Positions 43,401 to 53,293 are shown, numbered from the stretch's first letter. The stretch is DNA of 64,000 bases from an uncultured Bacteroidales bacterium (GCA_946406195.1 CAMJJT010000007.1:1-64000); one strand, 5' to 3'. Translations and numbers: made by a program. The notes: generated from the letters alone by a model not told the origin.

Positions 43401-45999
43401 AGCTCTTTAACAGCTCCTCCATAGCGGCATTAAGTCCGTTGACGTCACGCCCTCCGGCTGTAGCCATCCAAGGTTGACCACCACCACCGCCTTGGATATT
43501 CTTAGCGGCAGCTTTGATCATCAAACCGGCGTTTTTACCTTCCTCCACCAGCGGTTGTGAGAGGAAGACAGCGATGGTAGGTTTGCCGGCAAAGGAAGTA
43601 GCGGCAACGACTGCGAACTTAACATCGGTGAACTTACCGCGCAAGAGAGGCATCACACCACGAATCAATTCCGGGTCATGTTCTCCCGTAAGACGTACTA
43701 ATTTGATGTCACCGAGTTCTTCAGCCTGCGCGATGATCTGATCACGGAAATGCTCTATCTTCTCCGCCATGAACTGCTCTATTTGCTTCTTCAAGCCTGC
43801 GTTCTCATCAATCGACTTATGGATAGCGCCGACAAGATCCGGTGCATTATTGAAGAGTGCTTTGAGTCCGTTGAGCGTGTCTTGCGCCATGTAATAGAGT
43901 TCATCCGCTTTAACAGCAGTAACGGCTTCAATACGACGTACACCCGCAGCAATACTGGTCTCCATAAGGATACGCACACTACCGATTCGACCTGTGCTTG
44001 AAACGTGACAACCACCGCATAACTCCACCGAAGGACCATACTTGATCACACGTACATCATCACCGTATTTCTCGCCGAAGAGCGCCATCGCTCCCATTGC
44101 TTTTGCCTCAGCTATCGGGGTGTGTCGGCTCTCTTCGAGGTGAATATCCTGACGAATAAGAGCGTTCGCGAGTTTCTCCACTTGGCGTAACTCTTCCGGC
44201 GTCACTTTCTGGAAATGGGAGAAGTCAAAACGCAAGCTGTCCGGCGTAACCAAACTACCCTTCTGCTCCACATGTTTACCGAGCACTTCGCGCAAAGCAT
44301 AGTGCAAGATATGCGTAGCGGAGTGGTTGCAAGCGATCGCCTGACGACGCTCTTGATCCACTGTAGCAGTCAACGTGCCATCAATGTCCGCGGGCAGTTC
44401 CGCCAAGATATGCACAGGCAGGTTATTCTCCTTTTTTGTGTCCAGCACGCGCACGTTACCAAGCGTACCGGTGTCTCCTACCTCTCCACCCATCTCGGCA
44501 TAGAACGGTGTCTTGGAGAGCACTACCTGATAGAACGTCTTACCTTTCTGGCTAACCTGACGGTAACGTAGGATTCGGGTCTCACAGGTGAGCTCATCAT
44601 AGCCGATAAACTCTGTATCGCCTTCAGCGAGTACGGTCCAATCGCCCAAGTCTTGTTTGTTTGCCTCACGTCCCATCGATTTCTGATGCTCGAGGGCTTT
44701 GTTGTATTCCTCCTCGTTGGTAGTGAAACCATTTTCGCGGAGGATGAGTTCGGTGAGGTCCAAGGGGAAACCGTATGTATCTTTGAGGGTAAAGACATCC
44801 ACACCGGAGATCTCAGTCTTTCCAGCTTTGCGTGCTTCGTCCATGAGTTTGTCGAGCAAACCGATACCTTTATCGAGCGTACGGAGGAAAGCTTCTTCCT
44901 CGGATTTGATAACCGGTGTGATCTGCGCTTCCTGGGCTTTGAGTTCGGGGTATGCTTCGCCCATATCGGCAATGAGTTGCGGAACCAACTGATAGAGGAA
45001 CGCGCTACGCATGTTGAGGAAAGTATAACCATAGCGGACAGCTCGACGAAGAATACGGCGGATGACGTAACCCGCTTTTTCATTCGAAGGTAACTGTCCG
45101 TCGGTAATTGCAAAAGCGATGGTACGGATATGATCCGCGATGACACGCATCGCTATGTCTGTCTTCTCGTCCTTTCCGTACTCACAAGCACAGATAGCAC
45201 CTATACGGCGTAACATCGGCTGGAAGACATCGGTGTCGTAGTTCGAGGTCTTGCCTTGGATTGTACGCACGAGACGTTCGAAGCCCATTCCGGTGTCAAT
45301 CACTTTCTTTGCAAGCGGTTCGAGCGAACCATCCGCTTTGCGGTTGAACTGCATGAAGACGATGTTCCAGATTTCGATGACCTGCGGGTGATCTTTATTC
45401 ACGAGTTCGCGTCCCGGCACTTTCGCACGCTCCTCGGCAGAACGGCTGTCCACGTGGATCTCCGAGCAAGGACCGCAAGGACCTGTATCGCCCATCTCCC
45501 AGAAGTTATCATGCTTGTTGCCGTTGAGGATATGATCCGCCGGCAGATGTTTCGCCCAGATAGAGGCTGCTTCGTCGTCGCGGGAAAGTCCTTCTTCCGG
45601 CGAACCCTCAAAAACCGTAGCATAGAGATTAGCGGGGTCTATCTTCAGCACATCCACGATATACTCCCATGCAAAGTCGATGGCGTCTTGTTTGAAATAA
45701 TCGCCGAACGACCAGTTACCCAGCATCTCAAACATGGTGTGGTGGTAGGTGTCGTGTCCCACCTCTTCGAGGTCGTTGTGCTTACCGCTCACACGCAGAC
45801 ATTTCTGGCTGTCTGCCACGCGCGGATATTTGATAGGGTCATTGCCGAGGATGATACCCTTCCACGGGTTCATTCCGGCGTTGGTAAACATCAGTGTCGG
45901 GTCATCTTTGATGACCATCGGAGCCGAAGGAACGACTTGGTGTCCCTTCGACGCCATAAAATCCAAAAAGGATTGACGAATTTCTTTAGCTGTCAACAT
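43393..45999 (-). CDS. alaS: alanine--tRNA ligase
   Basis: 868 residues. Class II catalytic core ([29 protein letters not shown]), the tRNA-recognition region, an editing domain with [11 protein letters not shown] (HxxxH) and [13 protein letters not shown], and a C-terminal DHHA1-like domain with [14 protein letters not shown]. Complete. Spacers at both ends are octamer arrays that take in its stop and the neighbouring pdxA stop. Confidence 0.96.
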   Translation of the reverse strand: MLTAKEIRQSFLDFMASKGHQVVPSAPMVIKDDPTLMFTNAGMNPWKGIILGNDPIKYPRVADSQKCLRVSGKHNDLEEVGHDTYHHTMFEMLGNWSFGDYFKQDAIDFAWEYIVDVLKIDPANLYATVFEGSPEEGLSRDDEAASIWAKHLPADHILNGNKHDNFWEMGDTGPCGPCSEIHVDSRSAEERAKVPGRELVNKDHPQVIEIWNIVFMQFNRKADGSLEPLAKKVIDTGMGFERLVRTIQGKTSNYDTDVFQPMLRRIGAICACEYGKDEKTDIAMRVIADHIRTIAFAITDGQLPSNEKAGYVIRRILRRAVRYGYTFLNMRSAFLYQLVPQLIADMGEAYPELKAQEAQITPVIKSEEEAFLRTLDKGIGLLDKLMDEARKAGKTEISGVDVFTLKDTYGFPLDLTELILRENGFTTNEEEYNKALEHQKSMGREANKQDLGDWTVLAEGDTEFIGYDELTCETRILRYRQVSQKGKTFYQVVLSKTPFYAEMGGEVGDTGTLGNVRVLDTKKENNLPVHILAELPADIDGTLTATVDQERRQAIACNHSATHILHYALREVLGKHVEQKGSLVTPDSLRFDFSHFQKVTPEELRQVEKLANALIRQDIHLEESRHTPIAEAKAMGAMALFGEKYGDDVRVIKYGPSVELCGGCHVSSTGRIGSVRILMETSIAAGVRRIEAVTAVKADELYYMAQDTLNGLKALFNNAPDLVGAIHKSIDENAGLKKQIEQFMAEKIEHFRDQIIAQAEELGDIKLVRLTGEHDPELIRGVMPLLRGKFTDVKFAVVAATSFAGKPTIAVFLSQPLVEEGKNAGLMIKAAAKNIQGGGGGQPWMATAGGRDVNGLNAAMEELLKSLA

Positions 46000-46035
46000 A
46001 TTTCGTTATTTTCTCATTTTCTCATTTATTCATTT
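46000..46035 (-). repeat. tandem array, 8-base unit (AGAAAATG), includes the pdxA stop
   Basis: Coding strand: AGAAAATG, AATAAATG, AGAAAATG, AGAAAATA. The last residues of PdxA (KENE-stop) lie in the array. Confidence 0.8.
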
Positions 46036-47177
46036 TCTTTCGGTTCAGCGGGACGCTCAAACCGGTTACCTCCGGTTGTGGTCTTGAAGTCGATGAACTC
46101 GCGACGCGGCTTGCCTTCTCCGTCTGCACGCTCGATGAAAGGCAGCGGATTGGCGGTCAGGGTATCGTACTGCTCGCGTTGACGCAGCACATCAATCGCC
46201 ATGAAGAGCGCATTGCGCATGGAGGACTCATCGGCTTGGTTCTTTCCGGCGATGTCGTATCCTGTTCCATGATCCGGCGAGGTACGTATGATCTCGAGTC
46301 CGGCTGTGAAGTTCACGCCGCTCATGTCAAGGGTCTTGAAAGGAATGAGCCCTTGGTCATGATACATAGCGAGAACCGCATCGAAATGACGATAGTGCTC
46401 GGAGCCGAAGAAACCATCTGCGGCATACGGACCGAACGCCCATATACCCTGCTCTTTCGCTTTATTGATTGCCGGCAGGATGATCTCCTGCTCCTCTTTG
46501 CCCAATAATCCCGAATCGCCGGCATGCGGATTGAGCGCCAAGACCGCAATACGGGGTTTGTCCAATCCGAAATCACGTTTGAGCGAGTTATTGAGCAGCG
46601 TCATCTTGGTCAGTATTCGCTCTTCGGTGATTTGCGCAGGGATGTCCGCTAACGCCACATGATTGCATACGAGCGCTACGCGCAGGTTTCCGCTGCAAAG
46701 CATCATCAGGCTCCCACCATTTGCATCATTTGCATCATTTGCATCATTTGCACCATTAAAACATTTCTCAAGATACTCCGTATGTCCACCGTTGAGTGCC
46801 TCTTTGTTAATCGGGGCGGTCACGATAGCTTGTACCTTGCCGGCCTTGAGGTCCGCGCAGGCACGATCGAGCGAAGCCTTGGCGGCTTTGTTGGAGTCAG
46901 CCGTGTTCTTGCCGAACTCCACCGGCAGGTTATCGGTATAGCAGGTGATGAGGTTCAGACGGCTGTCTTTCGCCTGTTCGGGCGAGTCGATCATGTTCCA
47001 TGTTACGTTACGATGGTCCTCATCCAAGGTCTGAAGGTGATGTTTGACCACCGCTGCGTTACCATAGACCACCGGGCGCATGATCTCAAACATGTACCCG
47101 CTCAGAAGTGCCTTGATGATCACTTCATATCCCACGCCGTTCGTATCACCGGCAGTTATTGCTATAATAGGTTTCAC
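46026..47177 (-). CDS. pdxA: 4-hydroxythreonine-4-phosphate dehydrogenase
   Basis: 383 residues. AITAGDTNGVGYEVIIKAL, APINKEALN, LNPHAGDSGLLGKEE, MYHDQGLIPFKTL and RTSPDHGTGYDIAGK are PdxA signatures with metal-binding His residues. Vitamin B6 synthesis. An insert of NDANDANDAN at about residues 144-153 is encoded by four 9-base repeats (46717-46752), accounting for part of its greater length than the usual 330-360. The C-terminus runs into an octamer array. Confidence 0.94.
   Translation of the reverse strand: MKPIIAITAGDTNGVGYEVIIKALLSGYMFEIMRPVVYGNAAVVKHHLQTLDEDHRNVTWNMIDSPEQAKDSRLNLITCYTDNLPVEFGKNTADSNKAAKASLDRACADLKAGKVQAIVTAPINKEALNGGHTEYLEKCFNGANDANDANDANGGSLMMLCSGNLRVALVCNHVALADIPAQITEERILTKMTLLNNSLKRDFGLDKPRIAVLALNPHAGDSGLLGKEEQEIILPAINKAKEQGIWAFGPYAADGFFGSEHYRHFDAVLAMYHDQGLIPFKTLDMSGVNFTAGLEIIRTSPDHGTGYDIAGKNQADESSMRNALFMAIDVLRQREQYDTLTANPLPFIERADGEGKPRREFIDFKTTTGGNRFERPAEPKENE
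46717..46752 (-). repeat. in-frame nonamer array inside pdxA
   Basis: Four 9-base units (plus strand CCATTTGCA then TCATTTGCA three times) encoding NDANDANDAN. Confidence 0.9.
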
Positions 47178-47218
47178 GATAGATAAATTAAAAATTCAAA
47201 ATTAAAAATTCAAAATCA
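47178..47218 (-). repeat. tandem array, 7-base unit (TTTTGAA/TTTTTAA), begins at the nitroreductase stop
   Basis: Plus strand: AGATAAA, TTAAAAA, TTCAAAA, TTAAAAA, TTCAAAA, TCAAAAG in phase; the last unit contains the stop codon of the nitroreductase gene. Confidence 0.87.
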
Positions 47219-47731
47219 AAAGTGCTCCTTATGGACTTTTTCGTATTTGAGGCGTGCAAGGTCATACTCGTTCTTCTCCTCATCGGGATAGCCGAGTGCG
47301 ATAGCACAGAGGACTACCAGATGGTCAGGAATACCAAACAAACGATGCGTGAGTTCGGGCGCTCCTTCGCGCTCATACACGTGACACCAGCACGCTCCGA
47401 CTCCCTGCTCCGCAGCAGCAAGGAGTATATGCTCCGCAGCAATGGCTCCATCTGCCATCCATGTGTTATCGCATAGCGTCGGGTCGAGCGCAATGATGAT
47501 GGCTGCCTTGGCGGTAGAGAACATCTGGCTGCCATACGTGCGGCATGCGGTGAGAGGACGCAACTTAGCTTCGTCATGCGTAACGATAAACTCCCATGGA
47601 CAGGTTCGTTTGGCACTCGGACTCATCAGCGCGCAGCGCAACATATAGTCTATTTTCTCCTGCTCGACCGGTTGGTTGGTAAACTTCCTAATCGAACGTC
47701 TTTTCTGACATAATTGTTCAAAAGAATCCAT
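47216..47731 (-). CDS. nitroreductase-family FMN oxidoreductase
   Basis: 171 residues from the ATG at 47731 (DSFEQLCQKRRSIRKF). FMN-binding RRSIRKFT and the GVGACWCHVYERE/ALGYPDE segments of the family. The substrate is unknown. Another ATG lies two codons upstream (47737). A longer frame from 47773 includes bases of the -7 element and is rejected. First gene of a seven-gene run; its promoter sits in the left arm of the large inverted repeat. Confidence 0.87.
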   Translation of the reverse strand: MDSFEQLCQKRRSIRKFTNQPVEQEKIDYMLRCALMSPSAKRTCPWEFIVTHDEAKLRPLTACRTYGSQMFSTAKAAIIIALDPTLCDNTWMADGAIAAEHILLAAAEQGVGACWCHVYEREGAPELTHRLFGIPDHLVVLCAIALGYPDEEKNEYDLARLKYEKVHKEHF

Positions 47732-47748
47732 AATCATCCAAATTAGCG

Positions 47749-47835
47749 TGCAAAGGTACAACAAATTTTGCATATATGCAAGCGTTCGGAGATTTTTTTT
47801 GCCGAATAGAATAAAATTCTATCTATTTTGCACGG
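47749..47835. repeat. left arm of 87-base inverted repeat
   Basis: Matches the reverse complement of 48371-48457 at 85 of 87 positions (differences only near 47788 and 47792). It contains the entire outward promoter of the nitroreductase run, the TTGCATATATGCAA palindrome, and an ATAGAAT-ATTCTAT hairpin. Confidence 0.95.
47751..47782 (-). promoter_or_regulatory. promoter of the nitroreductase-pdxA-alaS run
   Basis: Minus strand: CTTG (47779-47782) opening TTGCATATATGCAA (47768-47781), 20 bases, TACCTTTG (47751-47758). Confidence 0.88.
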
Positions 47836-48042
47836 ATGGATAGCGGCTATGCTTGCATAAGACGATATGTATGCGTGCAAAATAGGAAGCCTTCAGGCTC
47901 GGCAAAAAAATCTCCGCCCGTGCCCATATTGGACTCTAATGTGGTACTTCAGTTTTCCGAACAACCACCCCTCACAACGGAGATTTATGATCCTCAAATC
48001 ACTGAACGAATTTTCCACAAATTACTGAATTTTTTGCAATGA

Positions 48043-48179
48043 CACTTTTGACACTTTTGGCACTTTCTTACTAAATGTCAAAAACAGCGTGTGTTTTGGG
48101 ACAAATAGTGACATTTTGATACTTGTTCATCGATGCGTAGCTATCAAAAAGATAGAAAGTGTCAAAAGTGTCAAAAGTG
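48043..48179. repeat. inner inverted repeat, 26-base arms
   Basis: Arms 48043-48068 and 48154-48179 (CACTTTTGACACTTTTG type, 25 of 26 identical), each itself a tandem repeat of CACTTTTGA, separated by 85 bases. Confidence 0.88.
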
Positions 48180-48257
48180 CCATGTCATTTTTTTATATTA
48201 CTTCGATCTTTTCTGCCCTTAGATCGTTGGTTGTTCTTATAAATTCTTTAGTTATTC

Positions 48258-48290
48258 GTTATACATTTGTTATACATTCGTTATACATTA
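48258..48290 (+). repeat. three 11-base direct repeats (GTTATACATTN)
   Basis: GTTATACATTT, GTTATACATTC, GTTATACATTA in direct succession; iteron-like in form only. Confidence 0.85.
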
Positions 48291-48370
48291 AGCTTACTAT
48301 GTGCGAAGCGTAAGCTAAGCGCCACCATAGCATAAGGGTGGCTCTATGGTCTAGGATTACCACGTAATTA

Positions 48371-48457
48371 CCGTGCAAAATAGATAGAATTTTATTCTAT
48401 TCGGCAAAAAAAATCCCCGTACGCTTGCATATATGCAAAATTTGTTGTACCTTTGCA
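48371..48457. repeat. right arm of 87-base inverted repeat
   Basis: Inverted copy of 47749-47835 (85 of 87). It contains the whole outward promoter of lptD. Confidence 0.95.
48424..48455 (+). promoter_or_regulatory. promoter of lptD
   Basis: CTTG (48424-48427) opening TTGCATATATGCAA (48425-48438), 20 bases, TACCTTTG (48448-48455). Confidence 0.88.
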
Positions 48458-48479
48458 GCCGATTTTATTTTGGCTTATT

Positions 48480-51296
48480 GTGCGCGTACGCGAAAAACAT
48501 ATAATAAGATCCGTTCTGATGACCATCCTCCTGCTCTGCTTCTCAGCGGCGCAGGCAGAGGAAAATATACAGAATACAGACAGAGCGGATAGCGTACAGA
48601 CAGATAGCGTGCAAGTGGCGCGGGAGAAGATACGCACGGCGATGGATAGCTTGGCGATAGATAGCACTGGAACGGGCAATACAGCCTTAGAGCCGAAGAA
48701 GAGCGAGTTGACTGCGCCGGTTTATTACCAATCGAACGACTCGATGATCATGCATCATAACGGCAACGCCTACCTGCACGGAAAAGGGGAACTGCGATAC
48801 GACAACATGGAGCTCACGAGTGAGTTCATCCGCATGAACCTCGACAGCAGTACCATTTATGCGGAAGGCGTCTATGACAGCACGCAGTATGAATGGGTCG
48901 GCAAACCGGTCTTCAAGGACGACAAAGACCAGTACGAGACAAATCAGATAACCTATAATATCAAGACGAAGAAGGGTTATATCCGGCATGTGGTGACCCA
49001 ACAGGGCGAGGGTTACGTGATAGCCGACCGGACGAAGAAGACCGAAGGCGACGAGATGATGATGGCGGGCGGTCAGTACACAACCTGCAACGACCATGAC
49101 CATCCGCATTTCTACCTGAAGATGACCAAAGCGAAAGTCAAACCCGGCGATTACATTGCTACCGGACCGGCATATATGGTGGTGGGCGAAGTACCGCTGC
49201 CGTTGGCTATTCCGTTCGGATTCTTCCCCATCACGAAGCAGTACTCAAGCGGTTTGATCATGCCCTCTTACGGCGATGATTACAGCAGAGGACTGTATTT
49301 GCAGAACTTAGGTTATTACTTTGCGATCAACGATTACATGGACCTCGAGGTGACGGGCGATATCTACACCAAAGGTACATGGGCAATCCGGGCGCAAAGC
49401 AAATATATATGGCGGTATCATTTTTCGGGAAGTCTGAATATCAGTTACCGTAACGATGTGACGAGCGAAAAAGGTATGCCGGATTATTCGGCGATGCGTA
49501 ACTTCCAGCTCCAATGGACCCATTCGCAGGATTCGAAGTTCAACCCCTATTGTACGTTCTCAGCGAGCGTCAATTTCTCGACGAGCGGATATAGCCGCAG
49601 TAACATCAATAACTACTACAACCCCGCCGCTTATTCAGAGAACACCAAAAGCAGTACGATCAACTATACCCAACGTTTCCCCGACAGTCCGTGGAGCATG
49701 AGTCTCACGGCGGGTATCACGCAGCGTACGCGAGACTCGACGCTGACCCTTACCGCACCGCAGATTTCAATCAACATGAGTAGCGTCTATCCGTTTAAGG
49801 AAGCGCGTGCCCTCACCCTCAAACGGAAAGGGAAGATTGCCGTGGGCAAGGAGAAATGGTACGAGAAAATCAAGATGAGTTACTCCATGAGCGGCACCGT
49901 GCAGACCCGAAGCAACATGAAAGAGAAAGAGTATGCCCGTACGCAATTCGCCCGTGACTGGCGGGTAGGAATGCAACATTCGATCCCCATCAGTGCCAGT
50001 TTCATGTTGTTCAAATACCTGAGTATCACGCCCAGTATCAGCCTCAAGGACCGAATGTATTTCCAGCGTGTGGACCGTAACTGGAACAGCATCGAGAACC
50101 AGCTACAGATGGACACAACGAGCGGTTTTTACAACGTATTCGATTTTAATGCGGATCTTAGTCTGAGTACCACTATTTACGGATTCTTCACGCCCCTCAA
50201 GCGGTTGTTTCCGAAAAGTCGTGTGGAGAAATTCCGTCACGTGATCAAACCGCACATGAGTATCAGTTATCACCCGGATTTCGAGAAACCGATGTGGGGC
50301 TATTACGGGCGATACACCGACGGCAACGGACAAGAGGTGATCTATAACCGCTACCCTACCGGTATGTACGGCAACGCACCGCGAGGGATGTCCGCCACGA
50401 TGAGTTTCGGCGTGTCGAACAACTTGGAGATGAAGATCGTCAACCGCAATGACACAACCGGCAAAGTGCCGTTCAAGGTGGTCAGTCTGATTGATAACTT
50501 CAGCGTGGACGGAGGTTATAACTTCGCTGTCGATTCGATGAACTGGAGTCTTTTCCAAGTGAACCTGAAGTTGAAATTCCCGTACCTGAACAACTACAGC
50601 GTCAACCTCTCCACGAGCCTTGACCCCTACATGTACGAGATCATTAACGGCACTCCGCGGCGTACGAACAAACAGTACTGGCATCACGGACGTTTTCCGC
50701 ATTGGAGCGGTCTGAGATGGAGTTTCAATTACACGCTGGATAACAATACACTCAAGCGATGGAAAGACAAACTGACCGCAATCGATGACCGCAGACGTGC
50801 GCGGCAAGCCGAAGAAGAAGAGGAGGAAGAGGTGAATCTGGAGCCTATCGAACGAAGCGAAGACGGACGATACAAGAACGCGAAGTTAGGAGGCAGCAAG
50901 AAAGAGCACGTGGATGACGGGTACGTGCGAACCGAGTTCCCATGGAGCGTGTCGGTGTACTACCAACTCGCCTATTCCTCGGGATCGGAGTTCGATTATT
51001 CGAAGATGTACTACAAGATGGTCTTCACCCATAGTCTGAGCCTGAGCGGTTCATTAGGTCTCGGAAAAGGTTGGAAAGTGAGTGCCAGCATGATTTATGA
51101 CTTCGATTACAAACAGGTGACGAGTTGTATTTTCAACGTCAGCCGTGACCTCCATTGCTGGAGTATGAGCGCAAGCATCAACCCGATCGGTCCGTTTAGG
51201 AGTTATAGCTTCCATATAGGCGTTAATGCGTCTATCTTAGCGGACCTCAAATACGATAAATACGGAACCAACGACACAAGGATCAATTGGTGGTGA
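48480..51296 (+). CDS. lptD: LPS-assembly outer-membrane protein LptD (putative)
   Basis: About 938 residues from a GTG at 48480, which gives a basic signal peptide start (RVREKHIIRSVLMTILLLCFSAAQA); an ATG at 48519 would leave a signal peptide without charge. The frame open from 48453 overlaps the -7 box and is rejected. N-terminal OstA/LptA-like beta-jelly roll (SNDSMIMHHNGNAYLHGKGELRYDN), then a large beta-barrel (GGQYTTCNDHDHPHFYLKMTKAK, the region where LptD proteins hold conserved Cys). An acidic EEEEEEE loop lies near residue 780. Inserts lipopolysaccharide in the outer leaflet. Confidence 0.88.
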   Translation: MRVREKHIIRSVLMTILLLCFSAAQAEENIQNTDRADSVQTDSVQVAREKIRTAMDSLAIDSTGTGNTALEPKKSELTAPVYYQSNDSMIMHHNGNAYLHGKGELRYDNMELTSEFIRMNLDSSTIYAEGVYDSTQYEWVGKPVFKDDKDQYETNQITYNIKTKKGYIRHVVTQQGEGYVIADRTKKTEGDEMMMAGGQYTTCNDHDHPHFYLKMTKAKVKPGDYIATGPAYMVVGEVPLPLAIPFGFFPITKQYSSGLIMPSYGDDYSRGLYLQNLGYYFAINDYMDLEVTGDIYTKGTWAIRAQSKYIWRYHFSGSLNISYRNDVTSEKGMPDYSAMRNFQLQWTHSQDSKFNPYCTFSASVNFSTSGYSRSNINNYYNPAAYSENTKSSTINYTQRFPDSPWSMSLTAGITQRTRDSTLTLTAPQISINMSSVYPFKEARALTLKRKGKIAVGKEKWYEKIKMSYSMSGTVQTRSNMKEKEYARTQFARDWRVGMQHSIPISASFMLFKYLSITPSISLKDRMYFQRVDRNWNSIENQLQMDTTSGFYNVFDFNADLSLSTTIYGFFTPLKRLFPKSRVEKFRHVIKPHMSISYHPDFEKPMWGYYGRYTDGNGQEVIYNRYPTGMYGNAPRGMSATMSFGVSNNLEMKIVNRNDTTGKVPFKVVSLIDNFSVDGGYNFAVDSMNWSLFQVNLKLKFPYLNNYSVNLSTSLDPYMYEIINGTPRRTNKQYWHHGRFPHWSGLRWSFNYTLDNNTLKRWKDKLTAIDDRRRARQAEEEEEEEVNLEPIERSEDGRYKNAKLGGSKKEHVDDGYVRTEFPWSVSVYYQLAYSSGSEFDYSKMYYKMVFTHSLSLSGSLGLGKGWKVSASMIYDFDYKQVTSCIFNVSRDLHCWSMSASINPIGPFRSYSFHIGVNASILADLKYDKYGTNDTRINWW

Positions 51297-51328
51297 TGTG
51301 TAATGTGTAATGTGTAATGTGTAATGTG
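51294..51328 (+). repeat. tandem array, 7-base unit (TAATGTG), begins at the lptD stop
   Basis: TGATGTG followed by four exact TAATGTG units; the lptD TGA stop is the first three bases. Each unit holds TAATG. Confidence 0.93.
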
Positions 51329-51336
51329 TATAAGAT

Positions 51337-51912
51337 ATGAAAATTGAAAATCAAACAGTAGTGAAAGCTACGTACTCCCTGTACATCAACGGGGAGGGCG
51401 GCAAAGAAGAATTGATGGAGCAAGCCACAGAAGAAGCTCCCTTAGTATGGTGTCAAGGCGAAGGGATGATGCTTCCCGCGTTTGAGGCACAAATGGCAGG
51501 CAAAGAAGCCGGCGAGACCTTCGATTTCGTGCTGGCTGCCAAAGACGCTTACGGCGAGTATATCCAAGAAGGGCTCATGGATCTGCCGAAGAAGATGTTC
51601 TTCAACGGCGATGGTGAGTTCGACGACGAGCGTGTGTATGTAGGTGCAATCGTGCCGATGAACACCGTGGACGGTCAGATCGTCAAGGCGCAGGTGTGCG
51701 AGATAACCGATGACCAGGTGACCATCGATCTCAACCATCCGTACGCCGGAGAGGATCTGCATTTCACCGGAAAAATCTTAGAGCTCCGCGAAGCTACTCC
51801 CGCTGAGTTAGACGCTATCCGTCATCCCAAACATGGTTGCTGCGGAGGTGGTTGCCATAAGAAAAAAGGCAATTCCTGCGGTGACTGCGGTGACTGCGGA
51901 GGATGCGAGTAA
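51337..51912 (+). CDS. slyD: SlyD-like FKBP-type peptidyl-prolyl isomerase
   Basis: 191 residues. FKBP core with a chaperone (IF) insert: YSLYINGEGGKEELMEQ, GMMLPAFEAQMAGKEAGETFDF, PKKMFFNGDGEF, and LNHPYAGEDLHFTGKIL. The C-terminal 30 residues are His/Cys-rich (HGCCGGGCHKKK, CGDCGDCGGCE), as in metal-binding SlyD tails. Likely cytoplasmic prolyl isomerase/chaperone with metal storage or delivery ability. In the lptD-der run. Confidence 0.93.
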   Translation: MKIENQTVVKATYSLYINGEGGKEELMEQATEEAPLVWCQGEGMMLPAFEAQMAGKEAGETFDFVLAAKDAYGEYIQEGLMDLPKKMFFNGDGEFDDERVYVGAIVPMNTVDGQIVKAQVCEITDDQVTIDLNHPYAGEDLHFTGKILELREATPAELDAIRHPKHGCCGGGCHKKKGNSCGDCGDCGGCE

Positions 51913-51946
51913 ATTAAAAATTACGAATTAAAAATTAAAAATTACT
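51912..51946 (+). repeat. tandem array, 7-base unit (AATTAAA/AATTACG), slyD-der spacer
   Basis: AATTAAA, AATTACG, AATTAAA, AATTAAA, AATTACT, then ATG: five units in phase from the slyD stop to the der start. Confidence 0.88.
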
Positions 51947-53263
51947 ATGGCAAATATTGTAGCGATAGTGGGTCGTCCCAATGTCGGGAAATCGACCCTG
52001 TTTAACCGCCTGACGGGTACACGGAGGGCGATAGTGATGAATACCGCCGGCACGACGCGTGACCGTCAGTACGGCAAAGCCGAGTGGTGCGGCAGGGAGT
52101 TCTCGGTGATCGACACCGGAGGATGGGTCGTGAACAGCGACGACACCTTTGAGTCCGAGATCAACCGCCAAGTGGATTTAGCGATCCGCGAGGCGGATGT
52201 AGTGCTCTTGGTGGTGGATGTAAACCAAGGTGTGACCGAGTTCGACACCGAAGTGGCACACCTGCTCCGACAAGCCAAGAAACCAACCATTCTGGCGGTC
52301 AACAAAGTAGATACCTTCGAGAACCAATACGGCGCAGCGGAGTTCTACAAACTCGGCTTGGGTGAACCCTTCATCGTGTCTGCCGAGAACGGTTTGGGAA
52401 CGGGCGATCTGTTAGACGAAGTGGTGAGCCGTTTCCGCAAAGAGGATAACAGCGATGAGGAGTTGGACGAGTTGCCGCGTTTTGCGATAGTGGGTCGTCC
52501 GAACGCCGGTAAGTCAAGTATCTTGAACGCTTTCATCGGCGAGGAACGCACGATCGTGACGGATATACCGGGTACGACACGCGACTCCATCTACACGCGA
52601 TACAATAAGTTCGGCAAGGACTTTTACTTGGTGGACACCGCCGGTATCCGCAAGAAAGCGAAAGTGACCGAGGACCAAGAGTACTACTCGGTCGTTCGTT
52701 CGATCCGTGCGATTGAGAACAGCGACGTATGTATCCTCATGATCGATGCGACGCGCGGCATTGAGGCGCAGGACCTCAACATCTACTCCCTTATCCAAAA
52801 GAACAAGAAGGGTCTCGTCGTTTGTATCAACAAGTGGGATTTGATAGAAAACAAGACGAATCAGGATATTAAGGCGTACGAAAGTGCTATTCGCGAACGA
52901 ATTGCACCGTTTACGGACTTCCCGATCATCTTCACTTCGGCACTGACCAAACAGCGTATCTTCAAAGTAGTGGAGACCGCTATTCAGGTGTACGAGAACA
53001 AAAACAAGAAAGTGCCTACCGCACAACTGAACGAGAAATTCCTGCCGCTCATCGAGAACTATCCCCCACCCGCTTGGAAAGGCAAATACATCAAAATCAA
53101 ATACTGCACCCAGTTACCGAACACGCAGATCCCGACCTTTGTGTTCTTTGCCAACCTGCCGCAATACGTCAAGGAGCCGTACCGCCGCTTCCTCGAGAAC
53201 AAGTTACGCGAGTGGTGGGACTTCACCGGCACACCGGTACAGTTGTTCATTCGTGCGAAATAG
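51947..53263 (+). CDS. der: ribosome-assembly GTPase Der (EngA)
   Basis: 438 residues. Two tandem GTPase domains: GRPNVGKST (8-16) and GRPNAGKSS (about 183-191), each with DTxG motifs (IDTGGW, VDTAGI) and NKVD/NKWD, then the C-terminal KH-like domain. Needed for 50S subunit assembly. Normal length. Confidence 0.97.
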   Translation: MANIVAIVGRPNVGKSTLFNRLTGTRRAIVMNTAGTTRDRQYGKAEWCGREFSVIDTGGWVVNSDDTFESEINRQVDLAIREADVVLLVVDVNQGVTEFDTEVAHLLRQAKKPTILAVNKVDTFENQYGAAEFYKLGLGEPFIVSAENGLGTGDLLDEVVSRFRKEDNSDEELDELPRFAIVGRPNAGKSSILNAFIGEERTIVTDIPGTTRDSIYTRYNKFGKDFYLVDTAGIRKKAKVTEDQEYYSVVRSIRAIENSDVCILMIDATRGIEAQDLNIYSLIQKNKKGLVVCINKWDLIENKTNQDIKAYESAIRERIAPFTDFPIIFTSALTKQRIFKVVETAIQVYENKNKKVPTAQLNEKFLPLIENYPPPAWKGKYIKIKYCTQLPNTQIPTFVFFANLPQYVKEPYRRFLENKLREWWDFTGTPVQLFIRAK

Positions 53264-53284
53264 TCGTTAATCGTTGGTCGTTAG
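53262..53284 (+). repeat. short tandem array, 7-base unit (TCGTTAA), after der
   Basis: TCGTTAA, TCGTTGG, TCGTTAG directly after the der stop codon. Confidence 0.75.
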
Positions 53285-53293
53285 ATTTTTTAA

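Larger units (their letters stand above)
47836..48370. other. gene-free core between inverted-repeat arms
   Basis: 535 bases with no convincing gene. It holds a third partial copy of the arm's inner half (GTGCAAAATAG at 47875-47885, TCGGCAAAAAAATCTCCG at 47899-47916), an inner inverted repeat (48043-48068 against 48154-48179, 25 of 26 identical), an 11-base triplet repeat (48258-48290), an AGCTTAC/GTAAGCT hairpin near 48290-48315, and a GCCACC/GGTGGC hairpin just after. Two short frames (47836-48042, 48089-48313) show no recognisable protein. Confidence 0.85.

Noticed and set aside
47836..48042. 68-codon frame in the inverted-repeat core
   Set aside because: No promoter/leader logic, no recognisable family, and part of it is made from the third repeat copy.
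48258..48290. plasmid-type replication origin
   Set aside because: Three iteron-like repeats alone, with no rep gene or DnaA-box cluster, do not support an origin.
48089..48313. 74-codon frame in the inverted-repeat core
   Set aside because: Spans the inner inverted repeat and the 11-base repeats; looks like chance.
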